The translations under genes and the position numbers were made by a program. From contig OU744451.1 of the NCBI GenBank assembly GCA_916610825.1, positions 25,592,207 through 25,656,206 of the forward strand: 64,000 bases of DNA, written 5' to 3'. The notes below the pieces were generated by a model. That model searched no databases. It was not told the origin of the DNA and worked only from the letters and a program-made list of their open reading frames with translations. Positions within the stretch are counted from its first letter, which is position 1. The number at the start of each line of letters is the position of its first letter. Shown piece by piece: positions 1-13,000 of this stretch. This DNA comes from Haliclystus octoradiatus. Its lineage: Eukaryota > Cnidaria > Staurozoa > Stauromedusae > Haliclystidae.

Positions 1-45
1 GTATTATATAATTTTGTTGTCCATATATATAAATATAATTTCATC

Positions 46-375
46 TTACGCTCTGTAATCAGGTGAACTATAACATTTTTGTTTAATAACGGGCGTGGTC
101 GATTTTGATGACATGGTATAGCCACCATAAGTGACAGTGGTTGTAGTTGTAACATATTCTGTGTAATAATAACAAATGTTTCCTCGTTTATAATTCATAG
201 CGTCTTCTTCTATGATATCATCATTCCTATCTTTGAATGTATGTGATTTATCATCATAAGATAACATCTCATCGAGTAGAGAGTCAATAGACGACGAATC
301 ACTGGAACATTTTGGGATTTGTTCAAATATAACTAACAATGATAAAACATGGAAGAGAAGGAGACTTTTCATCAT
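46..375 (-). CDS. Small secreted protein, unrecognised (109 aa)
   Basis: Function unknown. The ORF opens with two consecutive Met codons followed by a hydrophobic stretch (LLLFHVLSLLVIFEQ, about residues 5-19), which is a good signal peptide ending near Cys-23. The middle is acidic and Ser/Asp-rich (residues 25-60). The C-terminal third is Tyr/Thr-rich, with the run YYYTEYVTTTTTVTYGGY and two cysteines (about residues 68 and 101) that could pair. A plausible splice acceptor (TATTTTCAG) lies directly before the ATG at 376-390, so the ATG probably opens a second exon after a 5' UTR intron; this supports a real gene. No family is recognised. It could be a lineage-specific secreted peptide or precursor; no dibasic cleavage pattern is evident apart from one KR near residue 63. 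Confidence 0.5.
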   Translation of the reverse strand: MMKSLLLFHVLSLLVIFEQIPKCSSDSSSIDSLLDEMLSYDDKSHTFKDRNDDIIEEDAMNYKRGNICYYYTEYVTTTTTVTYGGYTMSSKSTTPVIKQKCYSSPDYRA

Positions 376-426
376 CTGAAAATAATATAAATAAATTATT
401 ATGTAAACATTTAAAAGCAGAGAATC

Positions 427-590
427 AGGGTCAGACCAAGTAAGAATCCTAAAATCCGGAAGGTTAAAGCAAATCCAGAAGAAAATTGAGATTTTTATGA
501 TTTATTGGTCAAACTTCAACAAAAAAATTCAGAAGAAAATGCCTCAAGGATTCCAGAAGGCTACAACTTTTGCCAGACCCTGCAGAAAAT
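427..590. mobile_element. Fold-back MITE, CAGGGTCCGAC family, copy 1
   Basis: The left end reads CAGGGTCAGACC and the right end CTTTTGCCAGACCCTG, which are inverted versions of each other. The inside carries the family's shared block (CTTCTG..., AACCTTCCGGA) in inverted orientation. Other copies lie near 5431, 7921, 13843, 25605, 27107, 51285 and 61565. Confidence 0.6.
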
Positions 591-2480
591 CTATCATATC
601 TTGATCATATTGCCAACCAGGGCCGCTGAAAGAGTGTAATTGTGCCATAGCCCGAAGGCTCCTGGTTGAATTGCTTCAAGTCTCATATATTTTAAGTGAC
701 TATAGAGTAAGTGACCAACCATCAGACTTAGGCATATCAAAGTAAGCGAAACTTGGGGCAAGTCAAGGCTCTTGGTACACTTTCATTATGAATGCATGAG
801 CTTCGCCCATCAACAACAGTAGCAGGTTCAGCTGTGGATGCATTTTACAAAATATTCTAACGGAGCGATATAGCTTTTTTCGAAGAAAATATATTTACAA
901 GAAAACTTTAATTTTAAAATTTGCAAATGGCTGTATATTTAGGTGGAATTACTTCTGTGGTAATTTCCTGTCTTTGCCTTTCATAAACAGGTTTATGGCA
1001 AATAATTCGAGATAGACGCACCGGAATTATTAATTTCGCCATATGAAGTAGATGATATTGATGGGTTCTAAGCATATCTGACATATATGTTATATATAGT
1101 ATATCATAATTATTACTTGTAATAAACAAATTATCATTGCATCTTAAATATATATATTTGCAAATGCTGCGTTCCGGCTGTAATCAATTTAGTTAATGTG
1201 CACATCATTTCTATTATCAAATAAAAATCCTAACACATCCGGGATTCGCTAATTTCAATATGACTGAAATAATAAAGGTGCATATCTTACCTCAAATAAC
1301 GTGGCTTTTGATTTGTAAAGTCTTTTTATATTTCCTTGTAATCCGTTAACGTTGACATTAGTATTTCATCCTTCTTATCGGAATAGTAGGTTTTCCCAAG
1401 CGGACATTATTTGACCACGGCATATTTTGTTTGAGTTTCGCTTTATAGTTCTAGTTCTTTAATCTTCCTGTGTGTGTTACGCCGTTAAAATCTATACAAT
1501 ATAATCAATACCTTATTCTTTCCAGAACAATGCCATTGAACATTGGTTCGGTGTATTGCTTAACACCTTACAAGACAATAGTAGTGTGCCACACGATGTA
1601 TTAATTGAAAGAGATGATGACTCATCAGCACTTCAATGGAGCATCACTGCTTGAATGGCTGGTCGTTTACACAGGGAAAGCGTCACCGTGAGCGTGAAGG
1701 GAAATTTGATTTTTTGATGCATAATACACAATAAAAGTAAGTCTATGACAAATATCATCCAAGGCAATCGGAGCAGTTAAATCTGATCCGAAAAATGATA
1801 CTTGAAATCCTTCCTTCTACAAAACATCCCTTATCGCTATGTTGATTTCTGACCTCATAAACTCAACAGATAAACATCATTTTCGCTTTGCCAAAGCTAC
1901 GCGCTGCTATTTATATGACTAATTACACAATACATACGAAAATGAAAACAAAATTTTCACAACAATAACTTTAACGAGGATGATGGAAGTAGTAGAGAAG
2001 AGCTGATTCTTGCGTTTCCACACCCCACATTCCTGTACACTCCATTGATTTTCAAAATGCTGGGACTGTGTAACGTCACAACAGCATAAATAATAGACAA
2101 GCTACATACAATATCTAATTCATATCATATCAAATTATAAGTTCTATTCAACATGTATGACCCACAGGTTTTTGTTTTGTTTTGGATGTGACTAATTATA
2201 TTTTACTACAGTATATTTTTTGATTTTATAATTTATAGATGAGTTCATTTTTTATAAAACAAATATATAAACAAACCATTTGACAAATAATCAAAAAGTA
2301 TTTCCATAGTTCTTACGTCATGCTGCAAAATTAAAACAAAACAATTAATTTAGTCATTGGCCAATCACATGTTTTGCTCCACCCAATGGCTATATCATTA
2401 CAGTATATTATGGGATGTGCAAAAGTGTGTGGGGACAAGGGGATATAGTTACAGGATAGGAAATGAGCTGTTCATTTGTA
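591..2480. other. Intergenic/unassigned, AT-rich
   Basis: No exon with recognisable protein similarity was found on either strand. The only ORFs are short (71 aa or less) with random-looking composition. The spacer lies between the small secreted gene and the 3' end of EIF6, which are both on the minus strand. Confidence 0.4.
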
Positions 2481-2625
2481 CCAGTGAAGGTTAACTCAGA
2501 TGTGCAAACCTATAGTTATAGAATAGGGAATGAGCTCTGTTCATTTGTGAAATGTTATACTGGTGAGGGGGATGTAAAATAATAAGAAAAAAGATGTTTG
2601 CGAATGCGAAAAAACAAGAATAAAG

Positions 2626-2631
2626 TTTATT
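2626..2631 (-). terminator. Candidate poly(A) signal of EIF6
   Basis: The minus strand reads AATAAA here, about 280 nt downstream of the EIF6 stop codon at 2907-2909. It is the nearest canonical signal noticed; use is inferred. Confidence 0.4.
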
Positions 2632-2906
2632 GTCGTTGTCATTATTTATAGAGCAGTAAATGATAATACTGTGTACAGGCATCTTTTTAATGTATTAGTT
2701 CAAATGTCTGATGATTGCATAAAGCATTAAACTTCAATTGACAGTATCAAAATGTGAAGTCTCTCCTCACCCATTTTATGATTATTATAAACAAAATGTA
2801 TAATCTTTTAATGTGCTATTGTGCAACAGAATGCAAATAAGAATGGAAATGTATGGTTTAATATGGTTGAAATTTGGACCTAGCAAAGCTACAAAATATT
2901 GTTCTC

Positions 2907-5900
2907 TTACCTTTCAATGAGCGACTGTCGCATACTGGTTGCAATTGCTGAAGGATTATTGTCACCAATCTTGAATATACTTTCAATGACCGATAGTTCA
3001 GTACTAGTTGTATCCAAACCACAAAACGCACTCCAATCATTGACAACAAGGCCACCACCAATAACATCACTTCCACGGTTGATTGTACCAGCCTGAATTC
3101 AAAGATACCTTAATTGGTTTGCATGATGAAAATAAACAATTGCCAAAGGGTAATTATCTGCCCAGACTGTAGAATTTGATATGTGCGACTAACATCTTTC
3201 ACCGCAGAACAAGAATTTTAATTTTTTGACATTGGCACACATTCTGTTTTATTTGCACTATTTTCTGTAATTTGAAACCAAACTCTGACTCAGCCATAGA
3301 CCAGCAAAAACGCTAGTAAAAATATCAGATCGCAAAAAATAAGACTAACAACTGAAACTTAGGTGCACATATGATATTGAAAAATCTAAAGGCTAATGTT
3401 ACTCCAGGTATTTGGCAAGTATGCACAAATCCACGATTAGAGGCCTAGGCCATAATGGAAGTGTTTAAATCATTTGGATTTTAATATGATTTGAAACTGG
3501 TCAATCTATGGGTGTATGTGATACAGATAGCGAGGCAACAGCTATTCTACACTGAGCAATATTATACTTATGCAGGGTTGGTAAACTCTTCTTACCGTCA
3601 GTGGAACTTGTAAAAGCGAAGATAATTCATCCTGGTCTTCAACAGATGTGTTTGGGTGAACCTAAAACAAAATAATAAATCAATTTGACATTTATATCCA
3701 TTATAAGCATATACTCTATATATAGTACCAAGGCAAAACAAATTAATTGCATAGTTACCAGGCCTCCTTGATTGCTGAATGCACAGTATGAGCCAACCAG
3801 AACGTTCTTTGCGACTGTTTGACGGAATACTTCAACTTTCAAAACGTCAGCTAGAATTTCCTCTGTTTCCTACAATTTCAAATAATTCACTTCATTAGAT
3901 TAGTTATGTACGTAAAGAAACAATTCTTAGAAGCAATAGACTGCTGTGAAAAATCAACATTATGACATAATACTATTTGAATTTCATAAGAATCATATCA
4001 TCTTTGTCATTGGTTGAGCCTACTACAAGACGATCACAATCCAAACATTTCATTTTTACTACATTTGAGGTAAAGTTTCAACACATCACAATATTGTCAA
4101 GTATCGCCAGCCGGACAACAAAGCATAATTTCCAAATACATTGATACATACTTACCCTATCTAGATCAGGGTGAACAAGAGCGACGTAATCGTTACATGT
4201 GATGACGTTGCCAAGAGCAGAGAGACGCTCATCTACTCGTTGGATTTGAACAGAGTCAGGAATTGAGTTACGAATGTGTTGTAGTTCCTATCAAATATAA
4301 ATGAAATTGATCTTTCAAGTATGAAAAATAATCTTCTGCATTGATGCACCATAGAGAAAGGCTAAACTGCATGGCGAGATTGAGAATATAAGTTAATAGT
4401 CAATGATATGAATACATTCTGTTTGCGTATCTGTTGGCTCATCCTATTTCTGGAAGAATTACGATTTATGTTTCCTAAATTTTATGATTCAGGTTGATGG
4501 GGAAATTTAGTCACAAGTAACCCTAATCTCAGTCATAATTGGGATGCAAATGCCATGATGACAACCCAGGATTGCTAGATGTAATGTTTTCGACCAATGC
4601 CGGCCCCGCAACATAAATTATGTAAGCCATTAGTGTGGTTGTTGTTGAATTGGTTTCAACACATTAGAATTGAGCTTAAGTTAAATTCATCATGAAACAT
4701 GGATTGTAATTTATTACAAAGATGCGTTAGACTGCTCACCTGATCTGTAGTTGTGCTGGGAACAAGTAAACCATTTTTGTTGCCTGTGAAATAGAGAGAT
4801 GGTTCTTGTCTTATTATTGCATAGAAAATGAATGAATATTATGTATTTAAATGAAAAAGGTGTTTATCTCATTGGGTATTAAAGCCAGAACACTGAGTTT
4901 ACCCACTACAGGTACAGTGAGAAAAAGAATGTTATTTTGGAATAGGGGTTTCTACTGAAAATCTCTTTCAAATAGTTATTTTGATGTATGTTTATCTCAA
5001 CAGAAAAAATTGCATGGAAAAAATTTGAAGCTAAAATGATGGAGATATCGATGTTTTCATACGTCTATATTCTGCCACGCCTTTATTTTTGATCTGCTTA
5101 CTTGTACTTACCAACGCATAGTCGGCCAACAATGGCACAATCTGCAATTGATGTGTGAATGACAGGAATTACATCAGTTAGCTCAGCTTCAAACACACTG
5201 AAAACCAACAATAATTTTATAATTAAATTACAATCAAAGTAATAGCGCTGACTCTCTGTGATGGTGTTGTTTGTTGTCAATATAGATAATATCGGCATTC
5301 AAGGTCTGGTTCATCTTTGCCAAACTCATTTCTCTTGCGAATGCCTTTAGATCAACTAAATGAATATGTGCAGGATTAAATCATGACACAAGTAATATTT
5401 GAGTATGTCCTCTTTATTATAATAATGACGTGTGTTGAAGTTTGACCAGAAAATCATTAAAAACATCAATTTTCTTCTGATTTTGTCTAGCCTTCCGGGA
5501 TCGATCTAGGATCCCCACTTTTTGGTCGGACCCTGGACACAGAGGTAGATACCTCACAGTGTATTTAAGAAGTTACAGTGGATACTTCTGGATAGTTTTT
5601 CACAATGCTATTGTGCACGGACCCGTGAGTCTGAAAGTAAATTTGCTGCCTATAGTTAGCCTTGACATAATCCAATAAGCCTCTTTGGAGTTACTTGTCG
5701 ATTTCACATTTCTTACTGCTAATACCAGTCCCTTGCGAAAAAGATGCGGGATAATTTTTTTGAAGTTAGGTACTTTGTTTATCCCACCTCAGAACAATGA
5801 CACGTTTAAACTCTGAAGAGGCTTATTCTTGGAGATGATCGTTCACCTTTCCAAAGTCGACCAGAGGATTAGCTTAGATGACGGAGCAGTCGAACTCCAG

Positions 5901-6661
5901 ATCTGGTCCTATCCGGTTGACTGTGATTCAAATCCCTGAAGGTCAACTCAATCTTGACTTGATTCAAAACATCAAAGAAATACTCTTCTGATGGCGGATG
6001 GAATGGTTCAGAAGGAATTGCGTTATGAGTAGCTGCAGCACATTGTTGCTCAGTGGCAATCAAGGCCTATCTGTCATGTTGAAATTGAACAGCAGTGTCG
6101 CGGTAAAAACAGAAACGTTAAGTATTGCTTCGTAGTCATAAACCATCATCGGAATAGACACGAGTACAGAATTACCATTCCATTGTTCGATTGTGTGCGA
6201 TTAAGGGCTAATATCCCGACAGCAGCAAAGCAAGACATGAATCTAGATCTGGAAAGAACTTCTACTAAGAAGTATATACCCCCACTGCTTTGATAACATT
6301 ATGTGGATACACTAGCAATCTATTCAGAGGACCACTAAACTCGAAATCGGGATAGCATAGGCTAGCTACATATTTATCGGTAAGCGAACACTGTTACTAA
6401 ACTTAGGTAAGGTTTATTGACACATTTTACTACGGGTGAAGTGACCAAACCCCTCAGATCAACCACCAATGGCAGGGCATACATAAATAAACAATCTATG
6501 CTTGTCCACTGCCATATAAAATTGACATTATGTAAATTATTTCAATATACTAACCTGTAAAAATTCTCAGATCCACCGATTGCAACTAGACAGTAAGCAT
6601 TTGTTAGCTTCGAAAAGACACCGACTTCATTTGAGTTTTCATAGCGGGCACGGAACGCCAT
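2907..6661 (-). CDS. EIF6: Eukaryotic translation initiation factor 6 (eIF6), 7 exons, 243 aa
   Basis: Anti-association factor that binds the 60S subunit (uL14 side), needed for late 60S maturation in nucleolus and cytoplasm and released by SBDS/EFL1. Coding exons, 5' to 3': 6555-6661, 5112-5197, 4740-4783, 4156-4287, 3759-3869, 3596-3661, 2907-3092. All joints are GT-AG and keep frame; the total is 243 codons plus stop, and human eIF6 is 245. Diagnostic stretches: [16 protein letters not shown] (exon 1/2), [20 protein letters not shown] (exon 4), [18 protein letters not shown] (exon 5/6), [20 protein letters not shown] (exon 7). The stop TAA at 2907-2909 sits inside AGGTAAG, which looks like a splice donor, but reading straight through gives the expected length. 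It starts 371 bp from divergent MRRF. Introns 1 and 2 carry a fold-back MITE and a SINE. Confidence 0.96.
5431..5534 (+). mobile_element. CAGGGTCCGAC-family MITE copy (part), in EIF6 intron 1
   Basis: Carries the family core: GTTGAAGTTTGACC, then TTTTCTTCTG, CTAGCCTTCCGGGATC and the terminal TCGGACCCTGG. It matches the reverse complement of 427-530 almost base for base. Confidence 0.55.
5864..6109 (+). mobile_element. tRNA-derived SINE, copy A (near full length)
   Basis: The head is tRNA-like: an A-box-like segment GGATTAGCTTAGATGAC and a B-box-like segment TGATTCAAATCC about 60 bp later. The body (AGGTCAACTCA..., GATGGCGGATGGAATGGT, GAGTAGCTGC) and tail (GCAGTGTCGCGG) are shared with copies near 27795, 59386 and 63783. 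It lies in EIF6 intron 1, transcribed antisense to the gene. RNA polymerase III origin is inferred from the boxes. Confidence 0.7.
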
Positions 6662-7032
6662 GACGATATATTTCAAACAGAGTATCAATAAAAGAAGACA
6701 ATTTCAATGAATATAGTGTATTGAAAGACAGACGAATTATAATCAAATGAAACTTGAATATTTTTGCAGCTTCTAATTCAGAAATAAAGACGAGTTGCCG
6801 AACTCATGTGCAATGTGAACATAGTCTCTTTTTCAGATATTCCGCACATAGAGAGACAACATAATGGCAGATTTGAACACTCAAAATCTGTGCTTTTTGC
6901 AGAAAAGGGCGCTTTTCTACTGCAGGAAAAAGTGACATTTATTTCTGGCTTGCTCCATCATTTCATTTTTTGACCTGTTAAACAATATTGATTTATTATT
7001 TGTATTAACGTAGGTAGCCAAGTTCTATAAAA
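6662..7032. promoter_or_regulatory. Shared EIF6/MRRF divergent promoter region
   Basis: The 371 bp between the two start codons is the only upstream space for both genes. No TATA box or clear factor site is obvious. Bidirectional use is inferred from the head-to-head layout. Confidence 0.45.
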
Positions 7033-10000
7033 ATGCTTGCATCATTAAGCAAGAGCAGGTTATTTATGAATGAAAATTGGAGATTGGTAAAATCATTGCC
7101 CAGATTGATGCACGCTATTGTCTCGATGCAAAAATGTTTAATGCCATATGGTGGTATAGAAAGCAGAGTAAAGCATGCAGAAATATCATGGTTGAAACTA
7201 GCTGCTATTCGCCGTTCTTACGCTAAAAAAGGTTTGTTTATCGCCCAAAAAAATCAATAGGACTAACCTAAAAGCCAGACCAGACCCCACAACAACTAGT
7301 CCTGACAAGCTCTAGCTATAGGCCTAACCTAAATAGGTAGTTAATTTAACTCAGACTCTTTATAAAGTTCTACAGACACTGTACTGTACGTCCAGATTGA
7401 AAAGTTTGTTGTGCGCAAGACTTCTTTCCTAAGTAGTTAGTACTAGCTAGCTGCTACTAAATTTAATTACATCTCAAGCGCACAAATTGCAATATTTTTA
7501 ATCTGGCTGTATGTAACCATGACAATAAAGCATTATACACTATGGGGGAGACGATAATAAAACTTACCGATGTCCGATGCCGATTAGTTAGCCAACGATT
7601 AATCATAGCAATCGATTGATCAATCGGTTTTCTGATTATTTCCTATCCAAACAAAATGGTACAATAAAGAGCAAGAGTTAATAATGATCAAACAATTCGG
7701 CATTGTATATATGCCAGTGCCAAGCCTGCAGTTAGCTGAACAAAATAAATGGAACATTTTAAGTTTTCAATTTTGAGGATTGCAAAAGGTATATCTTTGA
7801 AGATTGATTCATCCAAAATGATATACTGTAAATAAAATCTATGTGGCGCTGGCAGCCAGAATTGTGAAAGGCTGGCCAAAATTTCAAAGTTTGTTGTTTT
7901 GTGAAACTTTCCTACTTGTGTAACCAGGGTCCGACAAAATGTTTTACCTTCCACAAACCTCAACTTTTTAGATAAACATTTGAGTAACTGTACTGACAGA
8001 AAATCGTAAAAACGAAATTTTATTTTTCGTATTTTTCTAATAACTTTCATTAATGTATTCAGCATTTTGCCTTTTTCTTCTGAATTTTGCTAGCCTTCCG
8101 CAAACCAGGTTTCAAAATTTCCGGACTTTGTCGGACCCTGTGTGTAACTTTTCTTTGAACGTATGACCAACAACCTTTGAAGAAATAAAATCATGTCTGC
8201 TTAGTCTGTATCAAATTCAATAATTATTATCTAAGTAAATTTTCATTCATAGAAACTTTAGGAAATAGCATTTTAATGTAACAGATGTGTTATTGAATGG
8301 TTGTTCATATCTAAAGGCTATAATCTTCGTTTTATCAAATATGTTTGACTTACAGTAATGTGATGTTATTAAATTGTTTTGTTTTCCAAGTCGAAAGAAG
8401 GAAGTAGTTTCATAGGTTCATAGGCGATTAATCTAGCAGAATTTGAACTCAAAATGCAAACATTTTTCTTTAATCTAATGAGAAATCTGACATTGCAATC
8501 ATCAATTCGCTCTTTATATCACACTAACATGTTTTGTTGTCTTTCCAGCCTCAAAATTGAAAACTACAAAATGGAAGAGTTCATCTGTCAATGCTGTTTC
8601 ACAAGATGTATTTGATCTTTCAAAAGTAGAAAGTCAAATGATTTCAACTGAAAAACAATTTGAAGACTTTTCATCTAAACATTCCATGACAAATATCACG
8701 CCATGTATGTTCTTTTTTAATATGTTTGTTTACCGTTTCGTTTGTTTATATCAGTTGACAAAACAAGAATGGATTTACTCACTCGCATATTTTTAATTTG
8801 ATTCTGCACTACAGATTTCCTTATATTATAGATATTATATTATATTATATTTCTTTATATCATGTATGGATTGTATGTATCTGACAACCAGCTACAAGAT
8901 ATAGGGAAAGTGACCACTATATACAGGTGACCTTAATAAACAGGGTTAGTTCAATAGAAAATTCTATTAATGACAATTGCAAGAGTGACCACTATAGACA
9001 GGTGGCCTTTATATAGAGGGCTAACTCCAAGGAAAATTCTGTTTGACATTTCAAGTGTGGCCACTATAGAAAGGTGGCCTTTATATAGAGGGCTAATTCG
9101 AAGGAAAATTCTGTTTGACATTTCAAGTGTGGCCACTATAGACAGGTGGCCTTTATATAGAGGGTTAATTTAATAGAAAATTCTATTAATGACATTTGCA
9201 AGAGTGACCACTATAGACAGGTGACCTTTATATAGAGGGTTAATTTAATAGAAAATTATATTTTTGACATTGCAAGAATGACTACTATAGACAGGTGGTT
9301 GCTGTAAAGAGGTGATCGCTGTAGCAGGTTTAACTGTACAACTGTTTGTTCATAAAATGTGCAGTTGTCATTACTGTGACTTATTTACGAGAATTTGAAT
9401 TGAATTCATCAAGGTGGAATTTTCTGCTCATAGTTTGAGTTAGTGAATTATCTCCACCTAGCTGTGAAAAAGGCTTGCGAGTCCCTGAACATAATATTGC
9501 CCAATTTTATTACCATTAATTACCCGTCTCAATTACTATTTTAGATTTTTTTGTGTGCTTTTTCTTCCATATATAGCTCTGCTAGACAAAATCAAAGTTC
9601 AGTTGAGTGATGGCACAGCATCATTGCTATTTCAAGTTGCCGAAGTTTCTTTGAAAGGTCAACAATTTACAATCAAAGTAATGTTGACAGAACAAAAAGA
9701 CGTAAGTCAAATGTCTTTATATCTTCTATTGAAGTTTAAGTGTGACAGATGTCCAACCATGAAGAATAAAATATTAGTTTAATACTCAATTCTCTGTCAA
9801 TTGATAATGCTTAGAACTGAATCCTGGGTACAAAAAATTAAATTTCAGAAAGCTCCTGCTCTGTCAACCACATTCTTCTCTTCTCCATTAACCACCAAAA
9901 CACGATCCTCAACCAATAATGACATCTATATCAAACAAAGCCATTGTCACTCTTTTCAATCAGCAGGTGTTTGTTTGTGGAACGGTCTGCCATCCTCAAT

Positions 10001-13000
10001 GAAAGCGATTGTTGACAGTGCCATTTATAAAGAAAAATGTAAATCATATCTATATCTATCGAAATAATAATTATATCAATGTATTCTAATTAATTAGCTT
10101 TTAATCTTTATATTAATGTTTTTTTTTGTTTTTTTGTTTTATATTAAATGTATTACTCTGTATGAGCCCTTTGTAAAAAAGCCGGAAATGGCTTATAAGG
10201 TATTCTCAATAAATGATGATGATGATGAAGCTGTTGAGCAGACCCACATTTTAACACACATCACCGTTGTGGGTCAATCTTACACCTAGTCTGTCACACA
10301 ATGATCTGTTTTCTAGGTCTAGTGCTAATGAGAAGTATTTGTAAATGGTATAAATTGCTTTGTAATCATAGCATAAGGTGATATAGTGAAACCTGTATGT
10401 AACATCAATCTGTGGTGTAACTGTGTATATTACTGTGCATGTAACAAGCTGTTATGTCTGTATACATGGATGTGTATTCTGTATGTCATTTAATGCCACC
10501 CTATGTAATAGATCCAGTTTAACCGTTGTTATGTTCATTGGGTCTCAATGTCCTAATAATAAAACCAGCTATACAACACAATCTATAAGAGGTAGAGAAA
10601 TTGACCACTATGTACAGGTGATGTTTATAAACAGAATTGATTCAATAGCAGATGCTATTTTAGACATAACAAGGATGCCCACTATAGACAGGTAGATGCT
10701 GTATAGAGGTGACCCTTATAACAGGTTTGGTTGAATCCGTATGATAGTTGAAAGTTGATGAACCAGTAGCCTTTGAATATTGCTATCATTTATTTTGTTT
10801 CTGTAGGTAACTAAATCAATTATGGATTCTATTAACGAGGCTAAGTTGGGTTTAGTTCCTTCTCTTGACGGAGAACACATTAAGATTGACCTACCAAGGT
10901 AGTAATTACTGTGTATAAATTATGATGATGATGATGACGAATGGTATGAAGTATTTTGTTATATAGTCATCATTATATTGACATGCTGAACTAGATGTAC
11001 AGCTGTTACAATACATTCCATAGCTGCTCATAACTTTACAAAAATTAATTAACTGTTGAAAAACAAATGAGCTGCCCATGAATACTTTGTAAACAATTTC
11101 ACGGATAGTTTATGAAATTTTCAAACATTCATTACTGGTAACTGCTCTAGAACCCTCCACAAACAGTTCATGAACAATTCATGAACAATTCATGAAGTTT
11201 ACAAGCATAATTTTTCTAAAATGTGCCTGCGAGCAATGGTCCCATAGCCAATGTCTGAAATTTTCATGAACTTAATGAGGTGCAGATACGTCTTGTCAAG
11301 GGGTATGCTCCAAGGCAAAGGCTGCAAGGGATTATATAAAATGAAATTAAATTGGCATTGAATCAATAAATTGTGTCCGTTCACAGTAAGCATATGTAAA
11401 AAACAAGAATATCTAAAGAATGAGAAAATGTCCAAATGGACAATCTCCTTCTTATCTCTGTTGGGATATAGAAGGTGCTGTAACCTATCCATTTAGTATT
11501 GAAGCGCTTTATTAAGTGACTGTATAGTACGATCTCAGTCAAATTTGTTTTATCAATTGTTAGGCAAACGCAAGATTATCGTGATAGTTTATCAAAAAAG
11601 ATAAAAAGCGAAGGTGATGCAGCCAAAGTAATTTTGCGGAAATGGCGTAGAAATGGAATGGATGAAATTAAGAAAAAGAAAAATGAAATTAGTGAAGATA
11701 CGAAAAGAACTATCGAAGGACATGTGAGTTTATTGTAACCATAGTGATGAGATGAATTACAATTAACAATGCATTGTTATAAGTAGACCTACGATAGACC
11801 CACATTCATCTGATAGCTTCAAGTTGCTTGCAAAAGGAGAGTATACCTTACAGCTACATGACTCTCCTTTGAAGAGTTGCACCATCCAGGCTGGCCCTCT
11901 GTTTTCAAACCATGTTTTCCAACGAAAATAGCAAGCTGAATTTGATCATAATGTTTTTTGAAAGATGTTTGATTTATTGCAAATATTCATTTAAATTCAA
12001 TGTTATCTATTCTGTTCGCTTGCACAGAAGAAGTGACGACTCGAACCTGCCTATCAAGCTGTGTTTATGTAGATAATCTCTGCTCACCTCATCTAGGTGG
12101 GATCTCACGTTGGTGAGCTAGCCCGGCAACCAAGTAAATGCACTGCAGTAAAACAATAGAACAATAGTGTATGTTGATCTCATTCTAAGGTGTCGCCTCA
12201 CCTTGCTGGGCTGGCCCACTCATGTAAACATCCTCTTTCGAAGAAGAGAGATTTGCAATAGCTTACTAGTGATCTAACCGATTTGATATAAATCAAAGTA
12301 GTGCAATAAATGACATTTTAGAATAACAAAAACATTTTCTGCTGTCTGATTGGTCAAAATAGCGTGCATGGAATCCTAGGGTAAAGTATTGCTCCAAACC
12401 AGAGGAAAAACTGATACGCTTAAAAATTTGATCTGTGAGAAAATGAAGATGTTTGATCTACGCCTATCCAATAAATATTTCAATTATGGCTTCAATTTAC
12501 CAGGCGATTTATAAAGCAAATACTTGATTGGAGATATTTATTTTCATTGTAAGGCGTGGTAAGGCAGTTAATTAATGTTATTATTCAACTCCAAATCTCA
12601 ACTCGAAACTAAAAAGGAAAGATAAGATGAAAGATTCAGCAGGGTTGTATCATAAATTCATGTTTTACGATATTATACCATATTTAAATGATAAATTTTA
12701 CTTCATTTGTACAAGATAAAGACAATATAAGAAGATAATTGACAATATATAAAAACAGAGAGTACTATTTCAAGGTCTTAAAGTACAAAACAGACGATCC
12801 AACAGTCTAGTTTCTTCTCTCTATCATTTCAACCTGATGAAAATAGAAGATTATTTGCATAACTGAACCACAGGGTTCAATCTCATCACCTGACCTCCAA
12901 AGATCTGAGAACGTTGATATTTTTAGACAGTTATGCTTAAGAGATAATTCGTGTTATCATAACAGTATTCGTATCTAAGAAAACAATTTTAAGTAGTTCT

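Noticed and set aside
2858..2906. An eighth EIF6 exon after the apparent donor at 2910
   Set aside because: Reading straight through gives a stop at 2907-2909 and a 243-residue protein, close to the 245 of human eIF6; no further matching exon was found.
7688..8065. 125-codon minus-strand ORF in MRRF intron 1
   Set aside because: Overlaps a fold-back MITE and has no family resemblance.
8951..9173. Repetitive ORFs on both strands (TIDRWPLYRG-type repeats)
   Set aside because: Product of a 72-bp tandem repeat whose period is a multiple of three; no start, splice or family context.
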